A stretch of 64,000 nt of DNA from Streptomyces avicenniae (lineage in GTDB: Bacteria; Actinomycetota; Actinomycetes; Streptomycetales; Streptomycetaceae): contig NZ_JOEK01000008.1 in assembly GCF_000719135.1 (NCBI RefSeq), positions 1-64,000 of the forward strand, in the 5' to 3' direction. The notes beneath the pieces were generated by a model, which was given only the letters and a program-made list of their open reading frames with translations, was not told the DNA's origin and made no database searches. Positions 52,401-61,368 of this stretch are shown one piece after another (position 1 is the stretch's first letter; every line of letters starts with the position of its first letter). The position numbers and the translations under genes were made by a program.

Positions 52401-53392
52401 GACCGATCGGCTACGCGCGCGCCACGGCGGTGTCCCAGGCCGTCAAGGCGGTCAGCGGCGACCGGGACAGCACCTACCTGGCGGGCGGCACGACGCAGGT
52501 GGACCTGCTGCGGCAAGGGGTGTTCGGGCACGCCACGCTCATCGACATCAACGCCCTCCCGCTCACCGGCATCGACCGCACGGACGACGGCGGGACGCGG
52601 ATCGGCGCGCTGGCGCGGATGAGCGACGTCGCCGCCGACCCGGCGGTCAGGGACCACCTGCCGCTCGTCGCCGAGTCCCTGGAGCTGAGCGCGTCCGCGC
52701 AGCTGCGCCACATGGCGTCCATCGGCGGCAACCTGCTCCAGCGCGTCCGCTGCGGCTACTACAGGGACGGCGCGTCCCCGTGCAACAAGCGCGCCCCCGG
52801 CAGCGGCTGCGCCGCGCTGACCGGCGTCAACCGCAACCACGCGGTGCTCGGCGTCAGCGACCGCTGCATCGCCGTCCACCCCTCCGACCTGGCCGTGGCG
52901 CTGACCGCGCTGGACGCGCGGGTGCTCACCGCGACGACGACGGGCGAACGGGCCCACCACATCGACGACTTCTTCCTCGAACCAGGCGACACCCCCGAGC
53001 GCGAACACCCCCTGGAGCACGGCGAGCTGATCACCGCCGTCGAGATCCCCGACACCCCCACCGCGCGGAACTCCCGCTACCTCAAGCTCCGCGACCGGCA
53101 GTCCTACGAGTTCGCGCTCGTCTCGGTGGCGGCCACGCTGCGCGTCGAACACGGCCTGGTCACCGGGGTCAGGCTGGCCCTGGGCGGGGTGGCGACCAAG
53201 CCGTGGCGCGCACGGCAGGCCGAGGGGATGCTGCTCGGCGGCACCGCCGACGCGCAGACGTACGCGGTCGCGGCACGCGCCGAGATGGCCGCCGCGCGGC
53301 CGACGCCCGCCAACGCGTTCAAGGTCGAGCTGGCCCAGCGCGCCATCGTGCGGGCGCTGACCTCGCTGACCCCGGCGGGAGGCGCGGCATGA
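52397..53392 (+). CDS. Molybdenum hydroxylase FAD subunit (PaoB type)
   Basis: A 331-residue FAD-binding subunit with the flavin segments LAGGTTQVDLLRQGV and MASIGGNLLQRVRC. The stretch RCGYYRDGASPCNKRAPGSG, with extra cysteines (GCAAL follows), matches the [4Fe-4S]-carrying insert known from E. coli PaoB/YagS. This points to the periplasmic-aldehyde-oxidoreductase-like group rather than xanthine dehydrogenase. Overlaps both neighbours by 4 bases (ATGA). Confidence 0.92.
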   Translation: MRPIGYARATAVSQAVKAVSGDRDSTYLAGGTTQVDLLRQGVFGHATLIDINALPLTGIDRTDDGGTRIGALARMSDVAADPAVRDHLPLVAESLELSASAQLRHMASIGGNLLQRVRCGYYRDGASPCNKRAPGSGCAALTGVNRNHAVLGVSDRCIAVHPSDLAVALTALDARVLTATTTGERAHHIDDFFLEPGDTPEREHPLEHGELITAVEIPDTPTARNSRYLKLRDRQSYEFALVSVAATLRVEHGLVTGVRLALGGVATKPWRARQAEGMLLGGTADAQTYAVAARAEMAAARPTPANAFKVELAQRAIVRALTSLTPAGGAA

Positions 53393-55617
53393 GCGCCGTC
53401 ATCGGCCAGCCCCTCCCCCGCATCGACGGGCGCCCCAAGACCACGGGCGCCGCCCGCTACAGCGCCGACATCCCCCTGCCCGGGCTGACGTACGCCGTGC
53501 TGGCCGGGTCCAGGATCGCCGCCGGGCGGATCACCCGTGTCAACGCCGCTCCCGCCCTGGCCGCCACCGGCGTCATCGCGGTGCTCACCCACGAGAACCT
53601 GCCGCGGATCGCCGCCCAGCCCCCCGTGCTGCCGTCGCTGCTGGGCGGGCCCTCGCCCGGCGAGACGTTCTTCCCGATGCAGGACGCCACGATCCACTAC
53701 GGGGGGCAGCACGTCGCCCTGGTCGTCGCCGACACGTACGAACGGGCGCTGCACGCGGCCGGCCTGGTCGAGTTCACCTACGAGGAGGAGCCGGCGGTCA
53801 CCGTGATCGACCAGATCAGGGACCGCACCGAGGTGCCCGACTCGCTCTTCGGCGGCTTCGTGCCGGGCCACTCGTCCCGCGGCGACGTCGAGGCGGCGCT
53901 CGACCGCGCGGAGGTCAGGGTGGACGCCACCTACCACCTCGCCGCGAACCACCAGAACCCGCTGGAGACCTCCGCGACCACCGCCCACTGGGAGGGCGGC
54001 AGGCTGTTCCTCCACGACGCCACCCAGGGGCCGAACGCCACCCAGCACACCGTCGCCGCGCTGCTCGGCGTCCCGCACGCGGACATCCGCGTGATCAGCC
54101 ACTACGTGGGCGGCAGCTTCGGCGCCAAGGCGTCGATCTGGCACCACTCCACCCTGGCCGCGATGGCCGCCCGGCACGTGGGCCGTCCGGTGCGTCTCGC
54201 GCTCACCCGCGAGCAGATGTTCACCTCCTGCGGCCACCGGGAGGAGCAGGAGCACAGCGTCTCGCTCGGCGCCGACCGGCAGGGACGGCTGACGGCGCTG
54301 CGCCACCACAAGCTCTCCCCCACCTCGCAGCACGACGACTGGGCCGAGACCTCCCTGGAGGTCGGGGCGCAGCTCTACGCCTGCGACGCCTACGAGGGCG
54401 TCTACCGGCTCGGCCGCGCCCACACCATGACGCCGACGTTCATGCGCTGTCCCGGCGAGGCCAGCGGCCTGTTCGCCCTGGAGTCCACGCTCGACCAGCT
54501 CGCAGGGGAGCTGGGCCTCGACCCGCTGGAGCTGCGGCTGCGCAACCACGCCGACACCGATCCCGTCACGGAGAAGCCGTGGTCGAGCAAGGGGCTCAAG
54601 GAGTGCTACCGGCGCGGCGCCGAGCTGATCGGCTGGCACCGGCGCGCCGCGGGCCCCGTCGCGGACGGCGACTGGCTGGTCGGTCTCGGCATGGCGAGCG
54701 CCGCCTATCCGGCGGCCGGCCCCGTCAACCCGCAGCGCGCCAGGGTGCGGGTCTACGCGGACGGGAGCGCGGTCGCGCAGGCCGCCGCCTCCGAGTTCGG
54801 GACGGGGGTGGGCACCGCGATGGCGCAGGTGGCCGCGGAGGCGCTCGGCCTGCCCGTGGAGCGGGTCCGCTTCGAGGCGGGCGACACGGACCTGCCGAAC
54901 CTGGCGTCCGCCGTCGGGTCCACAGGCGCCGGGATGATCAGCGCCGCGGTGCACCGGGCGGCGGTCGCGCTGCGTGACCAGCTGATCGCCCAGGCCGTCG
55001 CCGACCCGGGGTCCCCGCTCCACGGGGCCGATCCGGGCCGGGTCGGGCTGTCCGGCGGCCGGATGGTCCTGCGCGACCGCCGGGACACCGGCGAGAGCTA
55101 CGCCGAGCTGCTGCTGCGCGCGCACCAGCCGGACGCGGAGGCCACCCGCTCGTGGGCCCCGCCGCAGGGCGAGCCCACGCACGCGATGATGACGTTCGGC
55201 GCGCACTTCGCCGAGGTGGCCGTCGATCGGGACCTCGGGCTCGTGCGGGTGCGGCGGCTCGTGGGCGCCTTCGCGCCCGGCCGGGTGCTCAACGCGCGCA
55301 CGGCCAAGAGCCAGCTGATGGGCGGGATGCTCTGGGGCATGGGCCAGGCGCTGCTCGAACAGTCGGTGATGGACCGGCGGGCGGGCCGCTGGGCCAATCC
55401 CAGCCTGGGCGACTACCTGGTCCCGGTGAACGCCGACGCGCCGCAGGTGGACGTGGAGCTGGTCGAGGTGACGGACGACGTCGTCAACCCGCTGGGCGTC
55501 AAGGGCGTCGGGGAGATCGGCCAGGCGGGCACGGCAGCCGCGATCGCCGCCGCCGTCCACCACGCGACCGGAAGGCGCGTGCGCAACCTGCCCATCGTGG
55601 TGGAGGACCTGCTCTGA
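53389..55617 (+). CDS. Molybdenum hydroxylase large subunit (PaoC type)
   Basis: A 742-residue molybdopterin-binding subunit. It has the opening RIDGRPKTTGAARYSADI, cofactor segments GGSFGAKASIWHH and RCPGEASGLFALES, and the catalytic Glu709 in GVGEIGQAG near the C-terminus. With the PaoA- and PaoB-like subunits it should form an aldehyde-oxidising enzyme. No gene for a XdhC-type maturation chaperone (the PaoD counterpart) follows. A shared terminator separates it from the converging SDR gene. Confidence 0.93.
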   Translation: MSAVIGQPLPRIDGRPKTTGAARYSADIPLPGLTYAVLAGSRIAAGRITRVNAAPALAATGVIAVLTHENLPRIAAQPPVLPSLLGGPSPGETFFPMQDATIHYGGQHVALVVADTYERALHAAGLVEFTYEEEPAVTVIDQIRDRTEVPDSLFGGFVPGHSSRGDVEAALDRAEVRVDATYHLAANHQNPLETSATTAHWEGGRLFLHDATQGPNATQHTVAALLGVPHADIRVISHYVGGSFGAKASIWHHSTLAAMAARHVGRPVRLALTREQMFTSCGHREEQEHSVSLGADRQGRLTALRHHKLSPTSQHDDWAETSLEVGAQLYACDAYEGVYRLGRAHTMTPTFMRCPGEASGLFALESTLDQLAGELGLDPLELRLRNHADTDPVTEKPWSSKGLKECYRRGAELIGWHRRAAGPVADGDWLVGLGMASAAYPAAGPVNPQRARVRVYADGSAVAQAAASEFGTGVGTAMAQVAAEALGLPVERVRFEAGDTDLPNLASAVGSTGAGMISAAVHRAAVALRDQLIAQAVADPGSPLHGADPGRVGLSGGRMVLRDRRDTGESYAELLLRAHQPDAEATRSWAPPQGEPTHAMMTFGAHFAEVAVDRDLGLVRVRRLVGAFAPGRVLNARTAKSQLMGGMLWGMGQALLEQSVMDRRAGRWANPSLGDYLVPVNADAPQVDVELVEVTDDVVNPLGVKGVGEIGQAGTAAAIAAAVHHATGRRVRNLPIVVEDLL

Positions 55618-55640
55618 CGCACCCGGCGGTGCGGAACGGC

Positions 55641-55678
55641 GTCGGCCCCCGGCAGCGTGGTCGCTGGCGGGGGCCGAC
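55641..55678. terminator. Bidirectional terminator between the hydroxylase and SDR genes
   Basis: A 17-bp stem with one mismatch (55641-55657 with 55662-55678) and a 4-base loop, between converging genes. Confidence 0.8.
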
Positions 55679-55706
55679 GTCGGCGGGTGTCGTGTGCCCG
55701 GTGGGG

Positions 55707-56579
55707 TCAGGCGGTGTCCCGCCAGCGGTGCGCGGGCCGGAACCCGAGCAGCTTCTCGGCACGCTCCGTGGCGAAGAGCCCGGCGTGTCCCGGCAGGTCG
55801 CGCAGGAGCGGCACGTCGGGGAAGTGCGCCGCGAGCAGGTCGGAGGTGGGGACCTGCGCCGCGGTGTCCGGCGCCGAGACGTTGACGACGTGGTGGCCGT
55901 CCGTGTCCGCCCGCAGGGCCGCGGCGACCGACTCGGCGGCGTCGCGGGTGTCGAGCCAGCCCCACAGCTCGCGGCGGTTCCCCGCGGGGTTCGCCGCGAC
56001 CTCGTCGAGCCGTGCCTGGAGGCGCGCGCCGTCGCCGACGAAGGGGAAGCGCAGACTGATCGTCGGCGTCCCCCAGCGGCGGGTGGTGAAGGCCGCGACC
56101 TCCTCGGCCAGGACCTTGGAGAGCCCGTACGCGTCCACGGCGAGGGTGGGGTGGTCCTCGTCGATGGGGAAGTGCGCGGGCGTCAGGTCGCGGTCGGCCC
56201 AGGCGAGGCCGAGCGCGGAGAGGCTGGACGCGGTGACGATGCGCCGCACGCCCGCGCGGGCCGCCTGGTCGAGGACGGTGTAGCTGCCCAGGACGTTGGT
56301 GTCCAGGATCTCGGTCTCGGGGAACCCGCCGGGCGACGGGATCGCCGCCAGGTGGACGAGACCGGCCACGGGCCCGGTGGGGCCCGTCAGGCAGGTGGCG
56401 ACGAACTCCGGGTCGCGGATGTCCCCCACCAGGTGACGGCCCGCGCCCGGCCCGGCGGGCACGCGGTCGGTGCCCGTCACGGCGAAGCCTGCGGCCGTGA
56501 GGTGCGCGGCCACGACCTGGCCGATGACACCGGCGGCCCCCGTGACGAGCACGGGGTCGCCGGGGCGGAGCGCGGTCAT
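55707..56579 (-). CDS. NAD-dependent epimerase/dehydratase-type SDR (uronate-dehydrogenase-like)
   Basis: A 290-residue extended SDR with the nucleotide motif VTGAAGVIG at 12-20, NVLGSYTVLDQA, SSLSALG and the catalytic YGLSK. The size and sequence feel resemble uronate dehydrogenases, which oxidise galacturonate or glucuronate to aldaric-acid lactones. A general epimerase is the alternative. Its ATG overlaps the stop of the second permease (ATGA), making it the fourth gene of the importer operon. With the ManD-like dehydratase across the divergent promoter this suggests sugar-acid catabolism. Confidence 0.75.
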   Translation of the reverse strand: MTALRPGDPVLVTGAAGVIGQVVAAHLTAAGFAVTGTDRVPAGPGAGRHLVGDIRDPEFVATCLTGPTGPVAGLVHLAAIPSPGGFPETEILDTNVLGSYTVLDQAARAGVRRIVTASSLSALGLAWADRDLTPAHFPIDEDHPTLAVDAYGLSKVLAEEVAAFTTRRWGTPTISLRFPFVGDGARLQARLDEVAANPAGNRRELWGWLDTRDAAESVAAALRADTDGHHVVNVSAPDTAAQVPTSDLLAAHFPDVPLLRDLPGHAGLFATERAEKLLGFRPAHRWRDTA

Positions 56580-57469
56580 CCCTTGACCGCCCCCATGAGG
56601 CCGTTGACGAAGTAGCGCTGCGCGCTGAGGAAGAGGAGCACGATGGGTACCACCAGGATGAGAGCTGCTGCCATGAGGGTGTTGTACTGCACGACGCTCT
56701 CGGACTGCATCGCCTGGAGGGCGATCGGCAGGGTGTACGAATCCGGGTCGTTCAGGGAGACACGGGTGAGCTGGTACTCGTTCCACGTCGGGATCGCCGT
56801 GAGGAGCGCGATGGTGATCAGCGCGGGCCGTGCCAGGGGCAGGTAGATGGACGCGAAGACCCGCAGCTCGCCCGCGCCGTCCATCCGTGCCGACTCGCGC
56901 AGCTCGGACGGGACGGTGGAGAACGCGTTGGTCAGCAGCAGGACGGCCAGGGGCGCCGTGCCGTTGACGAACGGGAGGACGAGGCCCCAGTGCGTGCCCA
57001 GGATGTTCAGCTCGTGCTCCAGGAGCACGATGGGCAGCAGGGTCACGACGCCCGGCACGAACAGCAGCACCAGGAAGAGCCGGTACAGGGCCGTGCGGCC
57101 GGGGAAGCGCAGCACGGCGAACGCGTACGACGCGGCGGCGTAGACCACGACCACCAGGACGGTGGTCAGCAGCGTGACCTGGAGGCTGTTGCGGAAGTAG
57201 TCGAAGAAGTGGAGCTGGCTCCAGGTGTCGGAGAACGTCTGGAGTGTCGGGTTGCGCGGGATCAGGTGCCCGCCCTCCAGCACCTCCTCGTTGTCCTTGA
57301 ACGCCGCGGAGACCATCCACGCGAACGGGTAGAGGCTGATGGCGGCGTACAGGGCCAGGAGGAGGCCGACGACGCTGCGGGAGATGATGGTGCGAGGGTT
57401 GCGCGGCGCGCGTTCCTTGCTCGGTGCGCCGGTGGCACGGCGCGGGGTGGAGACGGCGCTGGCGCTCAT
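56576..57469 (-). CDS. Sugar ABC transporter permease (MalG type)
   Basis: A 297-residue membrane protein with six helices and the EAA loop ELRESARMDGAGELRVF. It overlaps the first permease (ATGA) upstream and the SDR downstream. Upstream site GAGGAGG. Part of a second CUT1 importer without an ATPase gene. Confidence 0.9.
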   Translation of the reverse strand: MSASAVSTPRRATGAPSKERAPRNPRTIISRSVVGLLLALYAAISLYPFAWMVSAAFKDNEEVLEGGHLIPRNPTLQTFSDTWSQLHFFDYFRNSLQVTLLTTVLVVVVYAAASYAFAVLRFPGRTALYRLFLVLLFVPGVVTLLPIVLLEHELNILGTHWGLVLPFVNGTAPLAVLLLTNAFSTVPSELRESARMDGAGELRVFASIYLPLARPALITIALLTAIPTWNEYQLTRVSLNDPDSYTLPIALQAMQSESVVQYNTLMAAALILVVPIVLLFLSAQRYFVNGLMGAVKG

Positions 57470-58467
57470 CCCAGCCTCCTCATGGCTCGCTGGTTGACGA
57501 AGGCGACGATCAGCGCCACCACGAAGAGGATCCAGCCGAGGGCGCTGGCGAGGCCCAGGGTGGGGGCGAGCTCGTTCAGGAAGGCGAGGCGGTACGTCTC
57601 GAGGCCGAGGACGTTGGTGGCGTTGCCGGGACCGCCGTTGGTCATGATCAGGAAGATCTGGAATCCCTGGAGGGAGTCCCTCAGGTTCAGCAGGACGATC
57701 ACGGCCGTGATCGGGCGCAGCAGGGGCCACACGACGCTGAACTGCGTGCGCCACCAGCCGGCGCCGTCCAACTGGGCGGCTTCCAGGAGGGAGCTGTCCA
57801 TGGTCTGGAGGCCGGTGAGGAACAACAGCATCGCGACCGGGACCGCGGACCACACCATGACGATGATCAGGGTCGGCAGGGCGGTGTCCGGGTTGCCGAG
57901 GAAGCCCTGCGGCTGGGAGAGCGAGCCGAGGCCGACGCTCTTCAGCAGCAGGTTGAGTGCGCCGTTGGGCTCCAGGATGTACTGCCAGGCGAAGTAGACC
58001 GCGATACCGGTCGTGACGTACGGCAGGAAGTAGATGGAGCGCAGGACGCCGCTCAGCCGCTTGACCGAGTTGAGGACGACGGCCAGGGGGAACGCGATGG
58101 CGACGGTGAGCACCGGCACGGCGATCATGACCCACAGCGTGTTCCACGCGGCGTCGTGCACGATCGGCGAGTAGACGGGGCTGCGCCACAGGAGGTCGGC
58201 GTAGTTGTCGAAGCCGACCCAGTTCCAGTCGGGCCAGAAGCCGTTCCACTGGGCGAAGCTCAGCAGGAAGCCGTAGCCGACGGTGTACAGGCCCATCACC
58301 GCGAAGAGGATCACGGCGGGGGCGATGAAGGCGAAGCCCCAGAGGGCTTCCTTGCGGCGCGACCGGCGGGCGGCCGGGCTGGACGGCGGCTTGACCTTGC
58401 GGTTCTTGCCTGACGTGCCGTCGGGGCGGCTGGTGAGCCGGGGTGTGGGTGTGACGTTGACGCTCAC
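57466..58467 (-). CDS. Sugar ABC transporter permease (MalF type)
   Basis: A 333-residue membrane protein with a 40-residue basic cytoplasmic start and six helices. The ATPase-contact EAA loop reads LLEAAQLDGAGWWRTQF. A GTG start overlaps the stop of the lipoprotein gene (GTGA). Pairs with the permease at 56576. Confidence 0.9.
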   Translation of the reverse strand: MSVNVTPTPRLTSRPDGTSGKNRKVKPPSSPAARRSRRKEALWGFAFIAPAVILFAVMGLYTVGYGFLLSFAQWNGFWPDWNWVGFDNYADLLWRSPVYSPIVHDAAWNTLWVMIAVPVLTVAIAFPLAVVLNSVKRLSGVLRSIYFLPYVTTGIAVYFAWQYILEPNGALNLLLKSVGLGSLSQPQGFLGNPDTALPTLIIVMVWSAVPVAMLLFLTGLQTMDSSLLEAAQLDGAGWWRTQFSVVWPLLRPITAVIVLLNLRDSLQGFQIFLIMTNGGPGNATNVLGLETYRLAFLNELAPTLGLASALGWILFVVALIVAFVNQRAMRRLG

Positions 58468-59843
58468 CGATTCTGCTCCGACCAGTAGGACTCGATCAGG
58501 TTTGCGAGGTTACGCCCGGCATCGGCCGGATCGCCCCGGTCGAGCGGGGTGAAGTCGGCCAGTACCTCGCCGACGCGTGCGGAGTCGTACGCGTTGGGCC
58601 GGTAGCTGGTGTCCGCGGCGTGGTAGGCGTTCTCGTCCGAGCTGAGGGACGCGGCCATGGCGCCCAGGACGGGGCCGACGGCGTCCTCCGGGTTCGGGCC
58701 GAGGTCGTTCGGGGGCAGGTCGAGCGCGTTGCGCGCGAAGTCCTGGGCGACGTCGGTCTGCGACAGGAAGCGCACCCAGTCGAGGGCGCCCTCCTTGTTG
58801 TGGGTGTCCTTGGTGACCGACAGGCCGGTGAGGGCGAACGGCGCGAGGCCCATGTCGGGGATCGCGGCGCCCTCGGGCGGCGGGACGGCGAAGGTCATCG
58901 CGTTGTCCGGGTCGAAGCCGTTCGCCTCCAGGAAGGCGAGGGTGAACGTCCCGCCGACGTCGAAGGTGGACTCGCCGTGGGCGAACGAGAGGTCGGCCTC
59001 GTCGATGCTCAGGGACTGCGTGCCGGGCGTCCAGTAGGGCTGGATGCGCCCGTACTCGGTCAGCGCGGCGACGCCGTTCTCCGAGCCCCAGTTCGCGGCC
59101 GGGTCGTCGGAGAAGAGGTCACGGTAGGGCTGGTCGCCGAGCATGCCGTAGGCCATCGGCTGGAGCAGCCACTCCAGGCCGGTGGACGGGGCGCGGAAAC
59201 CGTTGGCGATGCCGCCGTCGTCCGGGCGGGCCTGGCCGACCGCGTCGAGCATCTCGATGAACTCGTCCCAGGTGGCCGGGGGCTCGGTGTAGCCCACCTC
59301 GGCCAGCCGCTCCCTGTTGGCGTAGACGATGCCGAAGGTGCCGATGGTGAGCGGGACGCTGAACCGCTGGCCCTCCTCGACACCGAGCCACTTGGATCCC
59401 GGGGTGAGGGAGTTCTCGTAGTACTCCTGCGTGACCATGCCCTCGTCGGCCACCGCCGGGAGGTACTGGTCGGTCCACTCCTCGTCCACGACACCCGAGA
59501 GGTCCTCCAGCAGACCGGCCCCACCGAAGGTGTGGTCGTCGCCGTTGGAGTGCACCTCAAGGATGTCGGGCAGGTCGTTGGTACGCGCGGCGGCGGCGAC
59601 CTTGGTCAGGAACGCGTCGTCGGGCGTGATCGCCTGGATCTTGACGGTGATCCCGGTCTCCTGCTCGAACTGCTCGGCCGCCTGTTCAAGAGCCGGTACA
59701 TGGGACTGCTTGAACGTCCACATCTCCAGCTCGTCGGGCGACCCGCCGCCGGTGCCGCCACACGCGGCGAGCACCGCGGTCATGGTGACGGCGGAGGCCA
59801 GGGCCACACTTCGCCGCGCCAGGCGGCGGGGGTGTCCAGTCAC
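58464..59843 (-). CDS. Sugar ABC transporter substrate-binding lipoprotein
   Basis: A 459-residue extracellular lipoprotein with signal peptide and lipobox LAAC (about 25-28), then ELEMWTFKQSHVPALEQAAE and a classic CUT1 binding fold (LPDILEVHSNGDDHTF). The acidic/aromatic sugar site cannot be assigned by eye. Beside a GH39 glycosidase, a dehydratase and an SDR, the cargo is probably a xylo-, glucurono- or other acidic oligosaccharide. GTG start; a good promoter lies at 59896-59925. Confidence 0.88.
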   Translation of the reverse strand: MTGHPRRLARRSVALASAVTMTAVLAACGGTGGGSPDELEMWTFKQSHVPALEQAAEQFEQETGITVKIQAITPDDAFLTKVAAAARTNDLPDILEVHSNGDDHTFGGAGLLEDLSGVVDEEWTDQYLPAVADEGMVTQEYYENSLTPGSKWLGVEEGQRFSVPLTIGTFGIVYANRERLAEVGYTEPPATWDEFIEMLDAVGQARPDDGGIANGFRAPSTGLEWLLQPMAYGMLGDQPYRDLFSDDPAANWGSENGVAALTEYGRIQPYWTPGTQSLSIDEADLSFAHGESTFDVGGTFTLAFLEANGFDPDNAMTFAVPPPEGAAIPDMGLAPFALTGLSVTKDTHNKEGALDWVRFLSQTDVAQDFARNALDLPPNDLGPNPEDAVGPVLGAMAASLSSDENAYHAADTSYRPNAYDSARVGEVLADFTPLDRGDPADAGRNLANLIESYWSEQNR

Positions 59844-59895
59844 GTCGTTGGGCCTTTCATCCTGGCGCCGTGCACGGGGCTGCGGCGTGCCCCGG

Positions 59896-59925
59896 AACCT
59901 AAATCGACTTGATGTACTGTGTCAA
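59896..59925 (-). promoter_or_regulatory. Promoter and possible operator of the importer operon
   Basis: On the minus strand a consensus -35 TTGACA (59920-59925) and -10 TAGGTT (59896-59901) are 18 bases apart, 53 bases upstream of the GTG. A TTGA...TCAA dyad (59909-59925) overlaps the -35. The plus-strand CTTGATGTACTGTG (59908-59921) resembles a sequence before the GH39 gene. Confidence 0.7.
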
Positions 59926-59974
59926 TGCTCGTCACACGCCGAAATCTCGTCGAAACCCGATGTGGAGACGTCCC

Positions 59975-61261
59975 ATGGCACCTGAAGCCCCCGGAACCCC
60001 TGTGCCGCTTGCCCTCGCGCCCTGGTCGGGAGCCGATCCGTCACCGAAGGTGACCGGCGTCCGCACCTTCCTGTGCGCCCCCCAGGGCTGCCCCTACGTG
60101 ATCGTCCGCGTCGAGACGGACCAGCCGGGTCTCTACGGCCTCGGCTGCGCCAGCGACCCGCAGCGCACGGTCGCGATCCGCGAGATCATCGACTCCTACC
60201 TCGGCCCGATGCTCACCGGCCGCGAGAGCGGCGACATCGAGGACATCCACCGGCTGCTGATGAACAGCGCCTACTGGCGCGGCGGTTCCATGGCCTCGAA
60301 CGCCCTGGCCGCGATCGACGTCGCGCTGTGGGACATCAAGGGCAAGGTGGCCGGGCTGCCGCTGTACTCGCTGCTGGGCGGCCGGGCCAGGGAGGCGGCC
60401 GACGCCTACACGCACGTGGACGGCGACGACGCGCACGAGATCGCCGACAAGGTGCTCGCCGCCGTCGAGCGCGGCTACCGCCACGTGCGCGTGCAGGTGT
60501 CGGTGCCGGGCTCCGACACCTACGGCGCGGCCCCGGCGGACGAGGCCGAGGCGCGACGGCGCCGGCTGCGCGCCGGGACCTGGGACTCCACGACGTACCT
60601 GCGGCACGTCCCGCCCGCGCTGCGCAAGGTCCGCGAACTCGTCGGCTCGGGCGTGGAGCTGCTGCACGACGTGCACGAGCGGATGACGCCCGCGCAGGCA
60701 CGGAGCCTGGTGCACGCGGTACAGGACGCCGAGCTGTTCTTCCTCGAAGACGCGCTGGCGCCCGAGGACATCGCCTACTTCCCGCAGCTGCGCGCGGCGG
60801 GCACGACGCCGCTGGCCGTGGGCGAGCTGTACGCCGACCCGTACACGTACCTGCCGCTGCTGGAGCAGCGCGCCATCGACTTCGCGCGCATCAGGATTCC
60901 GACCCTGGGCGGCCTGACGCCGGTGCGCAAGCTCGTCGCGGCGTGCGAGATGTTCGGGGTGCGGACGGCGCCGCACGGGCCAGGCGACGTGAGCCCGGTC
61001 GGGATGGCGGCGAACGTGGCGCTGGACATCAGCTCCCCCGCGTTCGGCGTGCAGGAGGCGGCGCGGTTCACGGACGCGACGCGTGAGGTGTTCCCGGGTG
61101 CGCACGTCCCGGAGGGCGGCGCGCTGCGGCCGACGTCCGCGCCGGGCCTCGGCGTGGACTTCGACGAGGCGCTGGCGAGGAAGTACCCGGTGACGGCGCC
61201 GCTGGAGCACGACAGGTGGGCGCTGCTGCGCAACGCGGACGGCAGTGTGCAGCGTCCCTGA
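59975..61261 (+). CDS. Enolase-superfamily sugar-acid dehydratase (ManD/RspA type)
   Basis: A 428-residue protein. The capping domain has SGDIEDIHRLLMNSAYWRGG and IDVALWDIKGKVAGLPLYSL. The barrel has HDVHERM near residue 231, LEDALAPED, VGELYAD and TAPHGPGDVS, giving the metal-binding Asp/Glu set of the RspA/ManD group. Active members dehydrate D-mannonate or D-gluconate to a 2-keto-3-deoxy acid; many group members are slow or inactive. The ATG at 59975 follows GGAG and is preferred to 59909. Divergent from the importer operon. Confidence 0.82.
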   Translation: MAPEAPGTPVPLALAPWSGADPSPKVTGVRTFLCAPQGCPYVIVRVETDQPGLYGLGCASDPQRTVAIREIIDSYLGPMLTGRESGDIEDIHRLLMNSAYWRGGSMASNALAAIDVALWDIKGKVAGLPLYSLLGGRAREAADAYTHVDGDDAHEIADKVLAAVERGYRHVRVQVSVPGSDTYGAAPADEAEARRRRLRAGTWDSTTYLRHVPPALRKVRELVGSGVELLHDVHERMTPAQARSLVHAVQDAELFFLEDALAPEDIAYFPQLRAAGTTPLAVGELYADPYTYLPLLEQRAIDFARIRIPTLGGLTPVRKLVAACEMFGVRTAPHGPGDVSPVGMAANVALDISSPAFGVQEAARFTDATREVFPGAHVPEGGALRPTSAPGLGVDFDEALARKYPVTAPLEHDRWALLRNADGSVQRP

Positions 61262-61304
61262 TCGGGAAGCACGCAAGCGGTTACCCCCTCCTTAAATCCA
61301 TCAT

Positions 61305-61320
61305 CTTGATTTATTCTGTT
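61305..61320. promoter_or_regulatory. AT-rich motif before the GH39 gene, possible ROK site
   Basis: CTTGATTTATTCTGTT shares its CTTGATnTA...CTGT pattern with the importer promoter region at 59908-59921. It lies in the lowest-GC stretch of the neighbourhood (61290-61320), 49 bases before the GTG. TATTCT (61312-61317) may be the -10. Confidence 0.4.
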
Positions 61321-61368
61321 CCCCCGCACCGGGCCGCCCGGCCGGGACGCACCACCGAAAGGAACACC

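Noticed and set aside
53104-55965. 953-codon minus-strand open frame
   Set aside because: Runs antisense through the whole molybdenum subunit; low-complexity and without motifs.
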